Source of the DNA: an uncultured Clostridia bacterium
GTDB taxonomy: Bacteria > Bacillota > Clostridia > Oscillospirales > Acutalibacteraceae
Length of the DNA stretch: 38,426 nt
Assembly (NCBI GenBank): GCA_944412495.1
Contig: CALYBL010000009.1
Coordinates: forward strand, 1 to 38,426
Direction: 5' to 3'
Positions 25,528 through 34,400 of the stretch are shown piece by piece. Each line of letters begins with the position of its first letter. Within the stretch, counting starts at the first letter, position 1. The notes beneath the pieces were generated by a model, which saw only the letters and a list, made by a program, of their open reading frames with translations, did no database searches and had not been told where the DNA came from. The translations under genes were made by a program, and so were the position numbers.

Positions 25528-26373
25528 ATGGAATTGTGGTTTACAGAGGACCATACAAAGGACGTAAGATTTTCAATACGTGTCGATAAGCAGCTGTATA
25601 CGGGCGAGAGCCGGTTTCAGAAAATAGATGTGTACAGTACGCCGGAGTTCGGACGTGTGCTTGTGCTGGACGGCTTTATCATGCTCACCGAAAAGGACGA
25701 ATACGTCTATCACGAGATGATGGTGCACGTCCCGATGGCGGTCAACCCGGATATAAAAAACGTGCTGGTGATAGGCGCCGGCGACGGCGGCACCATACGC
25801 GAGCTTGTGCGATATAAGACTATTGAAAATATCGATATGGTGGAGATAGACGAGCAGGTGGTGCGCGTATGCAGAAGCTACCTCCCGTTTACGGCCGGAA
25901 AGCTGGGCGACAGCAGGGTAAACATCAGGTATGAGGACGGGCTCAGATTTGTGCGCACAAAATCCGACGAATACGACCTTATCATCGTTGACTCTACCGA
26001 CCCGTTCGGGCCGGGCGAGGGGCTGTTTACAAAGGAGTTTTACGGCAACTGCTACAAGGCGCTCAAGTCGGACGGTATACTCGTAAACCAGCATGAGAGC
26101 GTATATTACGACTCCTATCAGGACGAGGTGAAAAAGACGCACGCGCGTATTAAGGCGCATTTCCCCGTCTGCACCGTGTATCAGGCACACATACCTACGT
26201 ACCCCTCCGGACACTGGCTGTTCGGCTTCGCGTCGAAGGGGATACACCCGACCGAGCAGCTTGACGACGAAAAATGGAACGGTCTCGGCATAATTACAAG
26301 ATACTACAATACCGAGCTTCACCGCGGCAGCTTTATGCTGCCCAACAGCGTGAGGAGGCTGATATTCAGTTGA
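25528..26373 (+). CDS. speE: Spermidine synthase / polyamine aminopropyltransferase
   Basis: This 281-residue Rossmann-fold aminopropyltransferase moves the aminopropyl group from decarboxylated AdoMet to an amine acceptor. The N-terminal beta domain comes first, followed by VIGAGDGGTIREL near residues 81-93 (usual GGGDGG, here GAGDGG) and MVEIDEQVV. The catalytic region DSTDPFGPGEGLF lies near 151-163, and QHESVYYDSY and IPTYPSGHWLFGF follow. Putrescine is the textbook acceptor. With arginine decarboxylase and an agmatinase homologue in the same block, agmatine (giving N1-aminopropylagmatine) is a real alternative. AGAGGTGAT precedes the ATG by about 10 bases. The stop TGA overlaps the TTG start of speB. 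Confidence 0.93.
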   Translation: MELWFTEDHTKDVRFSIRVDKQLYTGESRFQKIDVYSTPEFGRVLVLDGFIMLTEKDEYVYHEMMVHVPMAVNPDIKNVLVIGAGDGGTIRELVRYKTIENIDMVEIDEQVVRVCRSYLPFTAGKLGDSRVNIRYEDGLRFVRTKSDEYDLIIVDSTDPFGPGEGLFTKEFYGNCYKALKSDGILVNQHESVYYDSYQDEVKKTHARIKAHFPVCTVYQAHIPTYPSGHWLFGFASKGIHPTEQLDDEKWNGLGIITRYYNTELHRGSFMLPNSVRRLIFS

Positions 26374-27233
26374 ACAGCAACGTGCATACCTTCATCGGCT
26401 GCGATGCGCCGTTTGATGAGAGCGGGATAGTGATATTCGGCGCTCCCTACGACAGCACGACGTCATACCGGCCGGGCGCGCGGTTCGGCCCGCCGAGCAT
26501 AAGGAATGAGAGCTTCGGGATTGAGACGTACAGCCCGTATATTGACAAGGACATTACAGACTATAAAATATTTGATGCGGGGGACATAGAGCTGCCCTTC
26601 GGCGCGCCGGAGCCGGTGCTTGACATGATAGAGGACTTTGCCGCAAAGGTTATATCGGCAAAAAAGCTGCCGCTCATGCTGGGCGGCGAGCATCTGGTGA
26701 CGCTGGGCGCGGTCCGGGCCGCCGCAAAGGCGTATGATGGACTGCATGTTATTCAGTTTGACGCACACGCCGACCTTAGGGACGACTATCTCGGCTCGCG
26801 CCTTTCGCACGCGACGGTGATGCGCCGATGCGGAGAGCTGCTCGGGTACAGAAATATACATCAGTTCGGCATAAGAAGCGGAGACCGCGAGGAATTCGCC
26901 TTTGCCGGGCATAACACCGATATGCACAGATTCAATTTGTCTGATATATCCGGCATAGAAGAAAGGATAGGCAGCGCGCCGGTATATTTAACCATAGACC
27001 TCGACGTGCTTGACCCGTCGTGCTTTCCCGGCACGGGGACGCCGGAGGCCGGCGGCGTCGACTTCTGCGCGCTTGTTAATGCGCTGGATGCGGTCTGCAG
27101 CCTTAACGTGGTGGCCGCGGACATGACGGAGCTGTCGCCCATGTACGACATGAGCGGTGCATCCACGGCGCTTGCCTGCAAGCTTACGCGCGAGCTGTTG
27201 CTGAGGCTCGTAAAAAAGCATGAGCTTAATTAA
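26370..27233 (+). CDS. speB: Agmatinase-family ureohydrolase
   Basis: This 287-residue binuclear-manganese ureohydrolase has all metal-ligand motifs: GGEH (about 105-108), DAHAD (about 131-135) and TIDLDVLDP (about 208-216), followed by GTGTPE. It would hydrolyse agmatine to putrescine and urea, or N1-aminopropylagmatine to spermidine. I set the start at TTG 26370, because GAGGAGG lies about 11 bases upstream and the resulting length is normal. The longer frame from 26274 would add 32 residues encoded inside speE. The four-base TTGA overlap with speE means coupled translation, which fits enzymes acting in sequence. Product assignment between the two ureohydrolase reactions is undecided. Confidence 0.92.
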   Translation: MNSNVHTFIGCDAPFDESGIVIFGAPYDSTTSYRPGARFGPPSIRNESFGIETYSPYIDKDITDYKIFDAGDIELPFGAPEPVLDMIEDFAAKVISAKKLPLMLGGEHLVTLGAVRAAAKAYDGLHVIQFDAHADLRDDYLGSRLSHATVMRRCGELLGYRNIHQFGIRSGDREEFAFAGHNTDMHRFNLSDISGIEERIGSAPVYLTIDLDVLDPSCFPGTGTPEAGGVDFCALVNALDAVCSLNVVAADMTELSPMYDMSGASTALACKLTRELLLRLVKKHELN

Positions 27234-27341
27234 TGCTGAGCCTGAGTCGGGATACCAAAACGGCCTAGGCAGAAATCGGTTATGGGAAGCGGGCGCACAG
27301 TGCCGGCTTATATATATAAATTTATCCGAGGAGTGATATAA

Positions 27342-28541
27342 ATGGGAAGAGCGCTCATAATAGGTGCCGGCGGCGTGGCCGGCGTGGCGGCGCACAAATG
27401 CTGCCAGAACAGTGACGTTTTTGAGGAAATAATGATAGCCAGCCGCACAAAATCCAAGTGCGACGCGCTTAAGGCACAGCTTGACGGCGGCAGGACCAAG
27501 GTCGAAACCGCTCAGGTGGACGCCGATAATGTAAGCGAGCTTGTCGCACTCATAAACCGATATAAGCCGGATATCGTGATAAATCTCGCACTGCCGTATC
27601 AGGATTTGACGATTATGGACGCCTGCCTTGAGTGCGGCGTGCATTATCTTGACACCGCCAATTACGAGCCGCCCGAGACGGCGAAGTTTGAATATAAATG
27701 GCAGTGGGACTACCGTGAGAGATTTGAGAAAAAGGGCATATGCGCGCTTTTGGGCTGCGGCTTTGACCCGGGGGTCACGGGCGTGTTTTCTGCCTTCGCG
27801 CAAAAGCACTACTTCGATGAGATAAGCACCATAGACATACTGGACGCCAACGCCGGCGACCACGGCTACCCGTTTGCCACCAATTTTAATCCCGAGATAA
27901 ACATACGCGAGGTGTCGGCGCCCGGCAGCTACTATGAAAACGGCCGGTTCATCGAGACACCGCCTATGGCGATAAAAAAGGTATACGATTTCCCGCAGAT
28001 TGGCAAAAGGGACATGTATCTTCTGCACCACGAGGAGATGGAGTCGCTGGCGCTCAATATCAAGGGAGTAAAGCGCATACGCTTTTTTATGACGTTTTCT
28101 GAGCAGTACCTCACACATCTGCGCGTGCTTCAGAACGTCGGCATGACTTCCATTGAGCCGATAAACTATGAGGGAATGAAGATTGTCCCGCTGCAGTTTT
28201 TAAAGGCCGTGCTGCCCGACCCGGCGTCACTCGGACCGCGCACGAAGGGCAAGACGAACATAGGCTGCATATTTACTGGCACAAAAGACGGCAGGGAGGT
28301 ACATTACTATGTGTACAATGTCTGCGACCACGAGCAGTGCTACAGAGAGGTGGGCTCGCAGGCGGTATCATATACTACCGGCGTGCCGGCCATGATAGGC
28401 GCCAAGCTCATCATGACGGGAAAATGGGGACGTCCGGGTGTGTATAATGTTGAGGAGTTCGACCCCGACCCGTTTATGGAGGAGCTCAACAAAAACGGCC
28501 TGCCGTATCATGAGGATTTTGACCCCGTGCTGGTGGACTGA
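27342..28541 (+). CDS. Carboxy(nor)spermidine dehydrogenase, saccharopine-dehydrogenase family
   Basis: This 399-residue NAD(P)-dependent enzyme reductively condenses L-aspartate 4-semialdehyde with putrescine (or diaminopropane) to carboxyspermidine (or carboxynorspermidine). The N-terminal Rossmann motif is IIGAGGVAGVAAHKC (residues 6-20). Other family marks are DIVINLALPYQD, HYLDTANYE, GCGFDPGVTGVFSAFA and the C-terminal VYNVEEFDPDPFMEELNKNG (split at about 381-400). These match CASDH proteins rather than lysine-forming saccharopine reductases. The next gene, encoding the matching decarboxylase, supports this strongly. GAGGAG precedes the ATG. It lies 108 bases after speB with no terminator between. 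Confidence 0.9.
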   Translation: MGRALIIGAGGVAGVAAHKCCQNSDVFEEIMIASRTKSKCDALKAQLDGGRTKVETAQVDADNVSELVALINRYKPDIVINLALPYQDLTIMDACLECGVHYLDTANYEPPETAKFEYKWQWDYRERFEKKGICALLGCGFDPGVTGVFSAFAQKHYFDEISTIDILDANAGDHGYPFATNFNPEINIREVSAPGSYYENGRFIETPPMAIKKVYDFPQIGKRDMYLLHHEEMESLALNIKGVKRIRFFMTFSEQYLTHLRVLQNVGMTSIEPINYEGMKIVPLQFLKAVLPDPASLGPRTKGKTNIGCIFTGTKDGREVHYYVYNVCDHEQCYREVGSQAVSYTTGVPAMIGAKLIMTGKWGRPGVYNVEEFDPDPFMEELNKNGLPYHEDFDPVLVD

Positions 28542-28562
28542 GCATCAGCAATAGCTTAGAGT

Positions 28563-28662
28563 CCTAAGCCCGATGCGGGCTAAGGCCATTATTGCCGCCC
28601 TATTTCTACACAAAAAATCCCAAACAGATATCAGCTCGGCTGCCGGCGCAGTCCGGCAGCCG
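28563..28662 (+). promoter_or_regulatory. Two hairpins between the carboxyspermidine genes
   Basis: A near-perfect stem around CCTAAGCCCG...CGGGCTAAGG (about 28563-28585) and a perfect 10-bp stem CGGCTGCCGG/CCGGCAGCCG (28637-28646 with 28653-28662) fill the 150-base gap. Neither is followed by a T-tract, so they look like mRNA processing or stability elements rather than terminators. Confidence 0.4.
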
Positions 28663-28692
28663 GGCCTTGCGGAATAGCTTTGGAGAGTGCAG

Positions 28693-29829
28693 ATGTTAAA
28701 TTTTGATATAAATACGCTGCCCACGCCGTGCTACGTCGTTGACATGACAAGGCTTGAGGAAAATCTTAAGCTGCTGAAAGACATACAGGACAAGACCGGC
28801 TGCAAGATACTGCTTGCACAGAAGGCCTTTTCCATGTACAGCCTGTATCCCTTTATCGGGAGGTATCTTGCCGGCACGACGGCAAGCTCGCTGCACGAGG
28901 CAAGGCTGGGTCATGAGGAGATGGGCGGCGAGACGCATATTTTCAGCGCCGCTTACAGGGAAGATGAGTTTGATGATATACTCAGATACTGCGACCACAT
29001 CGTCTTCAACTCGTTTTCACAGTGGAGAAAATACCGCCCGGCCGTCATGTCCTGCGGGCACAGGATTGAGTGCGGGATACGCGTGAATCCCGAATATTCC
29101 GAGCAGGACCACGCCATATACGACCCGTGCGCTCCAAGCTCGCGCCTCGGCGTGACTGCGGCAGGCTTTGAGACACACAGCCTCGACGGGATAAGCGGGC
29201 TGCATTTTCACACCCTGTGCGAGCAGGGCGCTGACGCGTTAAAGCATACCGCTACCGCCTTTGAGGAGAAATTCGGGGAATATCTGTATAATATGAGGTG
29301 GGTGAATTTCGGCGGCGGACATCATATAACCAAGCCGGGATATGACGTTAATATGCTGATAGACGTTATCGCTCACTTTAAAGAGAAATATGGCGTTGAG
29401 GTGTATCTTGAGCCGGGCGAGGCGGTGGTTTTAAATGCCGGCTATTTAGTGGCGCGGGTGCTGGATATTGTGCATAACGGCATGGATATTGCCATACTTG
29501 ACACCTCCGCCGCCTGCCATATGCCTGACGTGCTTGAAATGCCGTACCGCCCGCCGGTGCTGGGAGGAAAGGCGGCCGGAGAGACGCCGTATACTTACCG
29601 CTTAGCCGGCCCGACGTGTCTGGCGGGCGATGTTATCGGAGATTATTCCTTTGATGCTCCGCTGCGCGAGGGGGACAGAGTAGTGTTCAGCGATATGGCG
29701 CTTTATACAATGGTGAAAAACAACACCTTCAACGGTATAAATCTGCCGGCGATACTCATCGCCGAAAAAGACGGCAGCATAAAAACGATAAAAACCTTCG
29801 GATATGAGGACTTTAAGCGCAGACTGTAA
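28693..29829 (+). CDS. nspC: Carboxy(nor)spermidine decarboxylase
   Basis: This 378-residue PLP enzyme has the alanine-racemase fold and turns carboxyspermidine into spermidine (or carboxynorspermidine into norspermidine). The pyridoxal lysine is K44 in LLAQKAF. Later motifs are SSRLGVT, LHFHTLCEQGAD, WVNFGGGHHITKPGYD and YLEPGEAVVLNAG. The active-site Cys/Asp stretch CHMPDVLEMPYRP is typical of NspC rather than diaminopimelate decarboxylase. I choose ATG 28693 with GGAG 7 bases upstream; a GTG two codons earlier is possible. It closes the block and is followed by a strong terminator at 29908. Confidence 0.93.
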   Translation: MLNFDINTLPTPCYVVDMTRLEENLKLLKDIQDKTGCKILLAQKAFSMYSLYPFIGRYLAGTTASSLHEARLGHEEMGGETHIFSAAYREDEFDDILRYCDHIVFNSFSQWRKYRPAVMSCGHRIECGIRVNPEYSEQDHAIYDPCAPSSRLGVTAAGFETHSLDGISGLHFHTLCEQGADALKHTATAFEEKFGEYLYNMRWVNFGGGHHITKPGYDVNMLIDVIAHFKEKYGVEVYLEPGEAVVLNAGYLVARVLDIVHNGMDIAILDTSAACHMPDVLEMPYRPPVLGGKAAGETPYTYRLAGPTCLAGDVIGDYSFDAPLREGDRVVFSDMALYTMVKNNTFNGINLPAILIAEKDGSIKTIKTFGYEDFKRRL

Positions 29830-29859
29830 TTTTTAGTATGCTTGATTGCTATTTTTAAA

Positions 29860-29887
29860 TATAATAAAAAATCAGCCGAATGGCTGA
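29860..29887 (-). terminator. Minus-strand terminator
   Basis: Read on the minus strand, TCAGCC-ATTC-GGCTGA (29872-29887) is followed by TTTTTTATTAT. It probably ends the transcript that comes through the YcxB-like gene, facing the polyamine block. Confidence 0.7.
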
Positions 29888-29907
29888 ACAGTTATAATAA
29901 TCATTGC

Positions 29908-29942
29908 AGGGGGACGGCCGCGGTACTGTCCCCCTTTTTTAT
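29908..29942 (+). terminator. Rho-independent terminator of the polyamine block
   Basis: An 8-bp stem AGGGGGAC/GTCCCCCT (29908-29915 with 29928-29935) and a 12-base loop are followed by T6, about 80 bases after the nspC stop. Confidence 0.9.
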
Positions 29943-29998
29943 TTATCGTGCGGCTATCATGTTGTCTCAAAAGCCGAATGTATTGTCTTAAAATGGCA

Positions 29999-30079
29999 TT
30001 ACGCTTTCTTTAAGCCCTCAGCCGAGAATTTAGGAGCGAACTTGCCGGCCTTGAACTTGCGGGTCTTGCGCTGAGGCAT
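29999..30079 (-). pseudogene. 26-codon basic frame resembling an HU-protein C-terminus
   Basis: On the minus strand, a frame from ATG (30077-30079) to TAA (29999-30001) encodes a Lys/Arg-rich 26-residue peptide with RKFKAGKFAPKF. The KFKAGK stretch recalls the C-terminal arm of HU-type DNA-binding proteins. It lacks a ribosome site, and the frame extends upstream through a perfect hairpin (30093-30111, 8-bp arms) to a stop, so no HU body is present. This may be a gene remnant or chance. The rest of 29943-30240 shows nothing else. Confidence 0.2.
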
Positions 30080-30240
30080 TCTGCGCCCGATGAGGGCGGT
30101 TATACCGCCCTTTGCTTAAAAGCCGTGTTTGATACGTGGGACTAAAGCAAAAGCCTGCATTATGTGCTGACAGCGCCTCTCCGTCCGGGCTGCCTAAAAC
30201 GCATGATACATATCCGCACTCTTTGCTCTGTGACTTGAGA

Positions 30241-30930
30241 CTAAACAAGGCTAGGCAGAGGATAAACTGCATTTATTGCCGAAAGCATTATCGACATCAA
30301 AAATATAACGGCAGTGATTATTGTAAGCGCAAGACATACTCGCTTTTTGCCGGTTATATTCACCGCATGCTTCTTTTTTATGCCGTCGCATTTGGAAAAA
30401 ATAAATTTTATAAACTCCTTTTCCTTTCCCTGCGGGAGAGAGGCCCTGCTGACTAAAATATAATGCTTGCTTTGCAGGCGCAGCAGAAAAAGCTTTCCTG
30501 TCTCATATAAAGCATTTACAGCGCCATAGTCATATTCTGCGGGAGAATTGCCATCGTTTATGACAGTAATCATGCTTGAAAAATACGTCCTGCAAATCGG
30601 CGCGGCTCCTTTGGCGGCAAGCACGGTCTGCTGATATCTCGCCTTTATCGAAAGCCCGGAGAAAACATACCGCATTATAAATACAAACAAAATAAGGCCG
30701 GAATACGTAGTTATGGAGGAGTAGCTGCCCTCCAACGCCTGCGAGATATAGCAAAGCAGCGATAAAACAAAGAAGGCTATATAAAATATCGAGATGCGGA
30801 CATAGGACACAGATGAAAAGTCGAAAAATTCATCCATGCCCATGCTAAGCTCCGAGTAATACCATGAGGTTAGCCTGTATCTGTCAAATTGAGCGTCGTC
30901 AGTGTAATTGCCTGCCGTACCGTCGTACAT
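30241..30930 (-). CDS. YcxB-like membrane protein
   Basis: This 229-residue protein has two membrane helices in the first half (about 45-63 and 75-92), a soluble middle domain and one C-terminal helix (about 202-222). Residues about 130-180 (AVNALYETGKLFLLRLQSKHYILVSRASL split over the YcxB-like region, then KEKEFIKFI) follow the layout of the YcxB-like C-terminal domain, whose role is unknown. The ATG follows GGGAG by about 10 bases and its own promoter is at 30969-30997. It lies between the polyamine block (convergent) and gdhA (same strand, separately terminated). Function is unknown; the family match is from recalled pattern only. Confidence 0.65.
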   Translation of the reverse strand: MYDGTAGNYTDDAQFDRYRLTSWYYSELSMGMDEFFDFSSVSYVRISIFYIAFFVLSLLCYISQALEGSYSSITTYSGLILFVFIMRYVFSGLSIKARYQQTVLAAKGAAPICRTYFSSMITVINDGNSPAEYDYGAVNALYETGKLFLLRLQSKHYILVSRASLPQGKEKEFIKFIFSKCDGIKKKHAVNITGKKRVCLALTIITAVIFLMSIMLSAINAVYPLPSLV

Positions 30931-30968
30931 TTTTAATCATCTCCCGTTAAAAACATGCCTGTAGCTTA

Positions 30969-30997
30969 AGTATAACAACAATATAACATAAAAACAA
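30969..30997 (-). promoter_or_regulatory. Sigma-A-type promoter for the YcxB-like gene
   Basis: On the minus strand, TTGTTT (30992-30997) and TATACT (30969-30974) are 17 bases apart. The -35 overlaps the right foot of the gdhA terminator. Confidence 0.55.
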
Positions 30998-31025
30998 TGC
31001 GTTCTGCAAAAAACAGAACGCATTG
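30990..31025 (-). terminator. Rho-independent terminator of gdhA
   Basis: A perfect 12-bp stem (30995-31006 with 31014-31025) and a 7-base loop are followed on the minus strand by TTTTTAT. It lies 30 bases past the gdhA stop. Confidence 0.92.
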
Positions 31026-31054
31026 AAACAGTTATTTAAGCTTTTGATTTGAAA

Positions 31055-32447
<1,393 letters not shown>

Positions 32448-32450
32448 CAT

Positions 32451-32493
32451 AAATGCTATTTAATAATATAGCATTTTTATAAATATATTTCAA
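32451..32493 (-). promoter_or_regulatory. gdhA promoter with an overlapping A/T-rich palindrome
   Basis: On the minus strand, TTGAAA (32488-32493) and TATATT (32465-32470), with TGC before the -10, are 17 bases apart. A perfect 9-bp inverted repeat AAATGCTAT/ATAGCATTT (32451-32459 with 32468-32476) straddles the -10 and the expected RNA start, which is a typical operator position. Confidence 0.6.
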
Positions 32494-33041
32494 TAAAAAA
32501 TTTCAAAAAAGCTGCATGACGGTGCACTTTTCGGAAGAACTCCCGCACAAGGCCGGCAGACCTGCTTTTTGTGCTCCCTTCGGCGCGAAAAACTATCTCG
32601 CGGGAGACCTTATGAATTAGGCAGACTGAGCCAATACACTGTAATTTCAGCATGAATCAAGGCCACAAATGCTTTGACATGACTTGAGCAGCAAAAAAAC
32701 CAAAGCTTTATACAGACATTAAAGCTTCAAACGAGTCATAAGCAGTGCTATGCCTGCTTGGCGCGCAGTTCTGTGCACCTGACGCAAAAGAAAAAAGATC
32801 TATATACAGGCTTTTAAGAGTGAATTCCGATAAAACGCAAAAGCTGCGGAAAATTATGCAGATGTCTGTAATGGAATAGAGGCTGGGAACATACGCTTAA
32901 AGGCATGTCCGGCATTTTCAGCGGCTGTGCAGACTGACCTGATTCAGGAGACCTTGGCCTTTCGCCGTCGGAGAAGCTGTTTTATAAATCATGGCATATG
33001 TGCAGTATAAAATATATTTTTTAAAAATTTTTATATACCTG
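32494..33041. other. Gene-free gap between gdhA and the MFS gene
   Basis: About 550 bases lie between two divergent promoters. Short frames lack ribosome sites. I found no structural RNA or repeat that I can name. Confidence 0.5.
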
Positions 33042-33070
33042 TTGCCTTACATCGGGCTTTGTGTTAACAT
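33042..33070 (+). promoter_or_regulatory. Sigma-A-type promoter for the MFS gene
   Basis: TTGCCT (33042-33047) and TAACAT (33065-33070) are 17 bases apart, with about 30 bases of leader before the ATG at 33106. The -35 is weak. Confidence 0.45.
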
Positions 33071-33105
33071 CTTGCTTGTACCTATCAAGAGGCGGAGGAT
33101 ACCTT

Positions 33106-34290
33106 ATGTCCACGATACTTTTAATAGTGATTTATATAGCGTTTATAGGGCTCGGCATACCCGACTCACTGTTCGGCGCGGCGTGGCCGGCAATTTATGA
33201 GGAATTCGGCGTGCCTATATCCTATGCAAGCTTTGTGACACTGCTCATATCAGGCTGCACGGTGATTTCCAGTCTGCTGAGCGCAAGGGTGATAAACCGC
33301 TTCGGCACTCCGGCGGTGACGGCGGTGAGCACGGTAATGACGGCTGCTGGGCTGCTGGGCTTTTCGTTTTCCGGGAGCCTTGTCTGGCTGTGTCTGTTCG
33401 CACTGCCGCTGGGACTCGGCGCCGGCGCAATAGACTCGGCGCTCAACAATTACATAGCGATGAACTACAAAGCGACGCACATGAGCTTTCTGCACTGCGC
33501 CTACGGCGTGGGAGTGACGCTCAGTCCCTATCTCATGTCGCTCGCGCTGTCGCACAGCAACGACTGGCGCGGAGGCTACAGGACGGCCTTTTTCATACAA
33601 CTCGGCATAGCCGCCGTAACTATATTTTCGCTGCCGCTGTGGGGCAGGGTAAGGCATGCTGAAGCACATGAGGAGGAAAGCGTCGTACCGCGTACGCTCA
33701 GCATGAGGGAGCTTATAAAAATGCCGTCGGTGAGAGCCGTATGGCTGATGTTTTTCAGCTCCTGCGCCATTGAATTCACCTGCGGCTCGTGGGGAAGCAC
33801 GTTTTTGGTACAGTCCAAGGGCATGAGTGCAGAGGATGCCGCTAAGATTGTCACCTTCTACTACGCCGGCATAGCTATCGGGCGTTTTTTATCGGGAATA
33901 CTCGCGGCAAAGCTGCCGAGCTGGCGCATAGTCCACATAGGGCAGGCGTCGGTGCTTACGGCTATCGTGCTGCTCATGCTGCCGCTGCCGTTTTACGTGT
34001 CCGCGGCGGGACTGTTTTTGGTCGGACTCGGCAACGGTCCGATTTACCCAAATCTCACACATCTTACGCCGCATAATTTCGGCAGGGATATTTCGCAGTC
34101 GGTTATGGGCTCGCAGATGGCATGGGCATCGGCCGGCACCATGCTTATGCCGCCGGCATTCGGACTGCTGGCGCAGTGGATAGGCACAGCAGCTTTCCCC
34201 TATTTTTTGCTTGCGATGTTTATAATTATGCTCGTATCCACTGGCCTGCTCGTAAAAAATCTCAAGTCCGCCGGCAGGTACAGCGCATAA
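33106..34290 (+). CDS. Major facilitator superfamily transporter
   Basis: This 394-residue MFS permease has twelve apparent membrane helices arranged as two halves of six, joined by a charged loop around residues 185-205. Residues 15-40 (GLGIPDSLFGAAWPAIYEEFG) and the second-half GIAIGRFLSGILAAK and GLGNGPIYPNLTHLTP resemble the FucP/fucose-permease-like sugar and organic-solute group. The substrate is not readable. ATG 33106 is used because GGAGG is 7 bases upstream; the open frame extends 15 codons further, through the promoter. The next gene, pcrA, begins 110 bases downstream, apparently with its own promoter. Confidence 0.88.
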   Translation: MSTILLIVIYIAFIGLGIPDSLFGAAWPAIYEEFGVPISYASFVTLLISGCTVISSLLSARVINRFGTPAVTAVSTVMTAAGLLGFSFSGSLVWLCLFALPLGLGAGAIDSALNNYIAMNYKATHMSFLHCAYGVGVTLSPYLMSLALSHSNDWRGGYRTAFFIQLGIAAVTIFSLPLWGRVRHAEAHEEESVVPRTLSMRELIKMPSVRAVWLMFFSSCAIEFTCGSWGSTFLVQSKGMSAEDAAKIVTFYYAGIAIGRFLSGILAAKLPSWRIVHIGQASVLTAIVLLMLPLPFYVSAAGLFLVGLGNGPIYPNLTHLTPHNFGRDISQSVMGSQMAWASAGTMLMPPAFGLLAQWIGTAAFPYFLLAMFIIMLVSTGLLVKNLKSAGRYSA

Positions 34291-34349
34291 TGCGGGCATA
34301 CCAAGCGCTTGCGCAGAATATGCTGTATGCGCTCAAACTATTTGCCTTT

Positions 34350-34379
34350 TTGCCGCCTTTGGAGTAAACTGTATATAAC
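34350..34379 (+). promoter_or_regulatory. Candidate promoter for pcrA
   Basis: TTGCCG (34350-34355) and TATAAC (34374-34379) are 18 bases apart, shortly before the GGGAG ribosome site. The hexamers are only fair matches. Confidence 0.35.
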
Positions 34380-34400
34380 GCATTTAGAGGGAGAAAAGAT

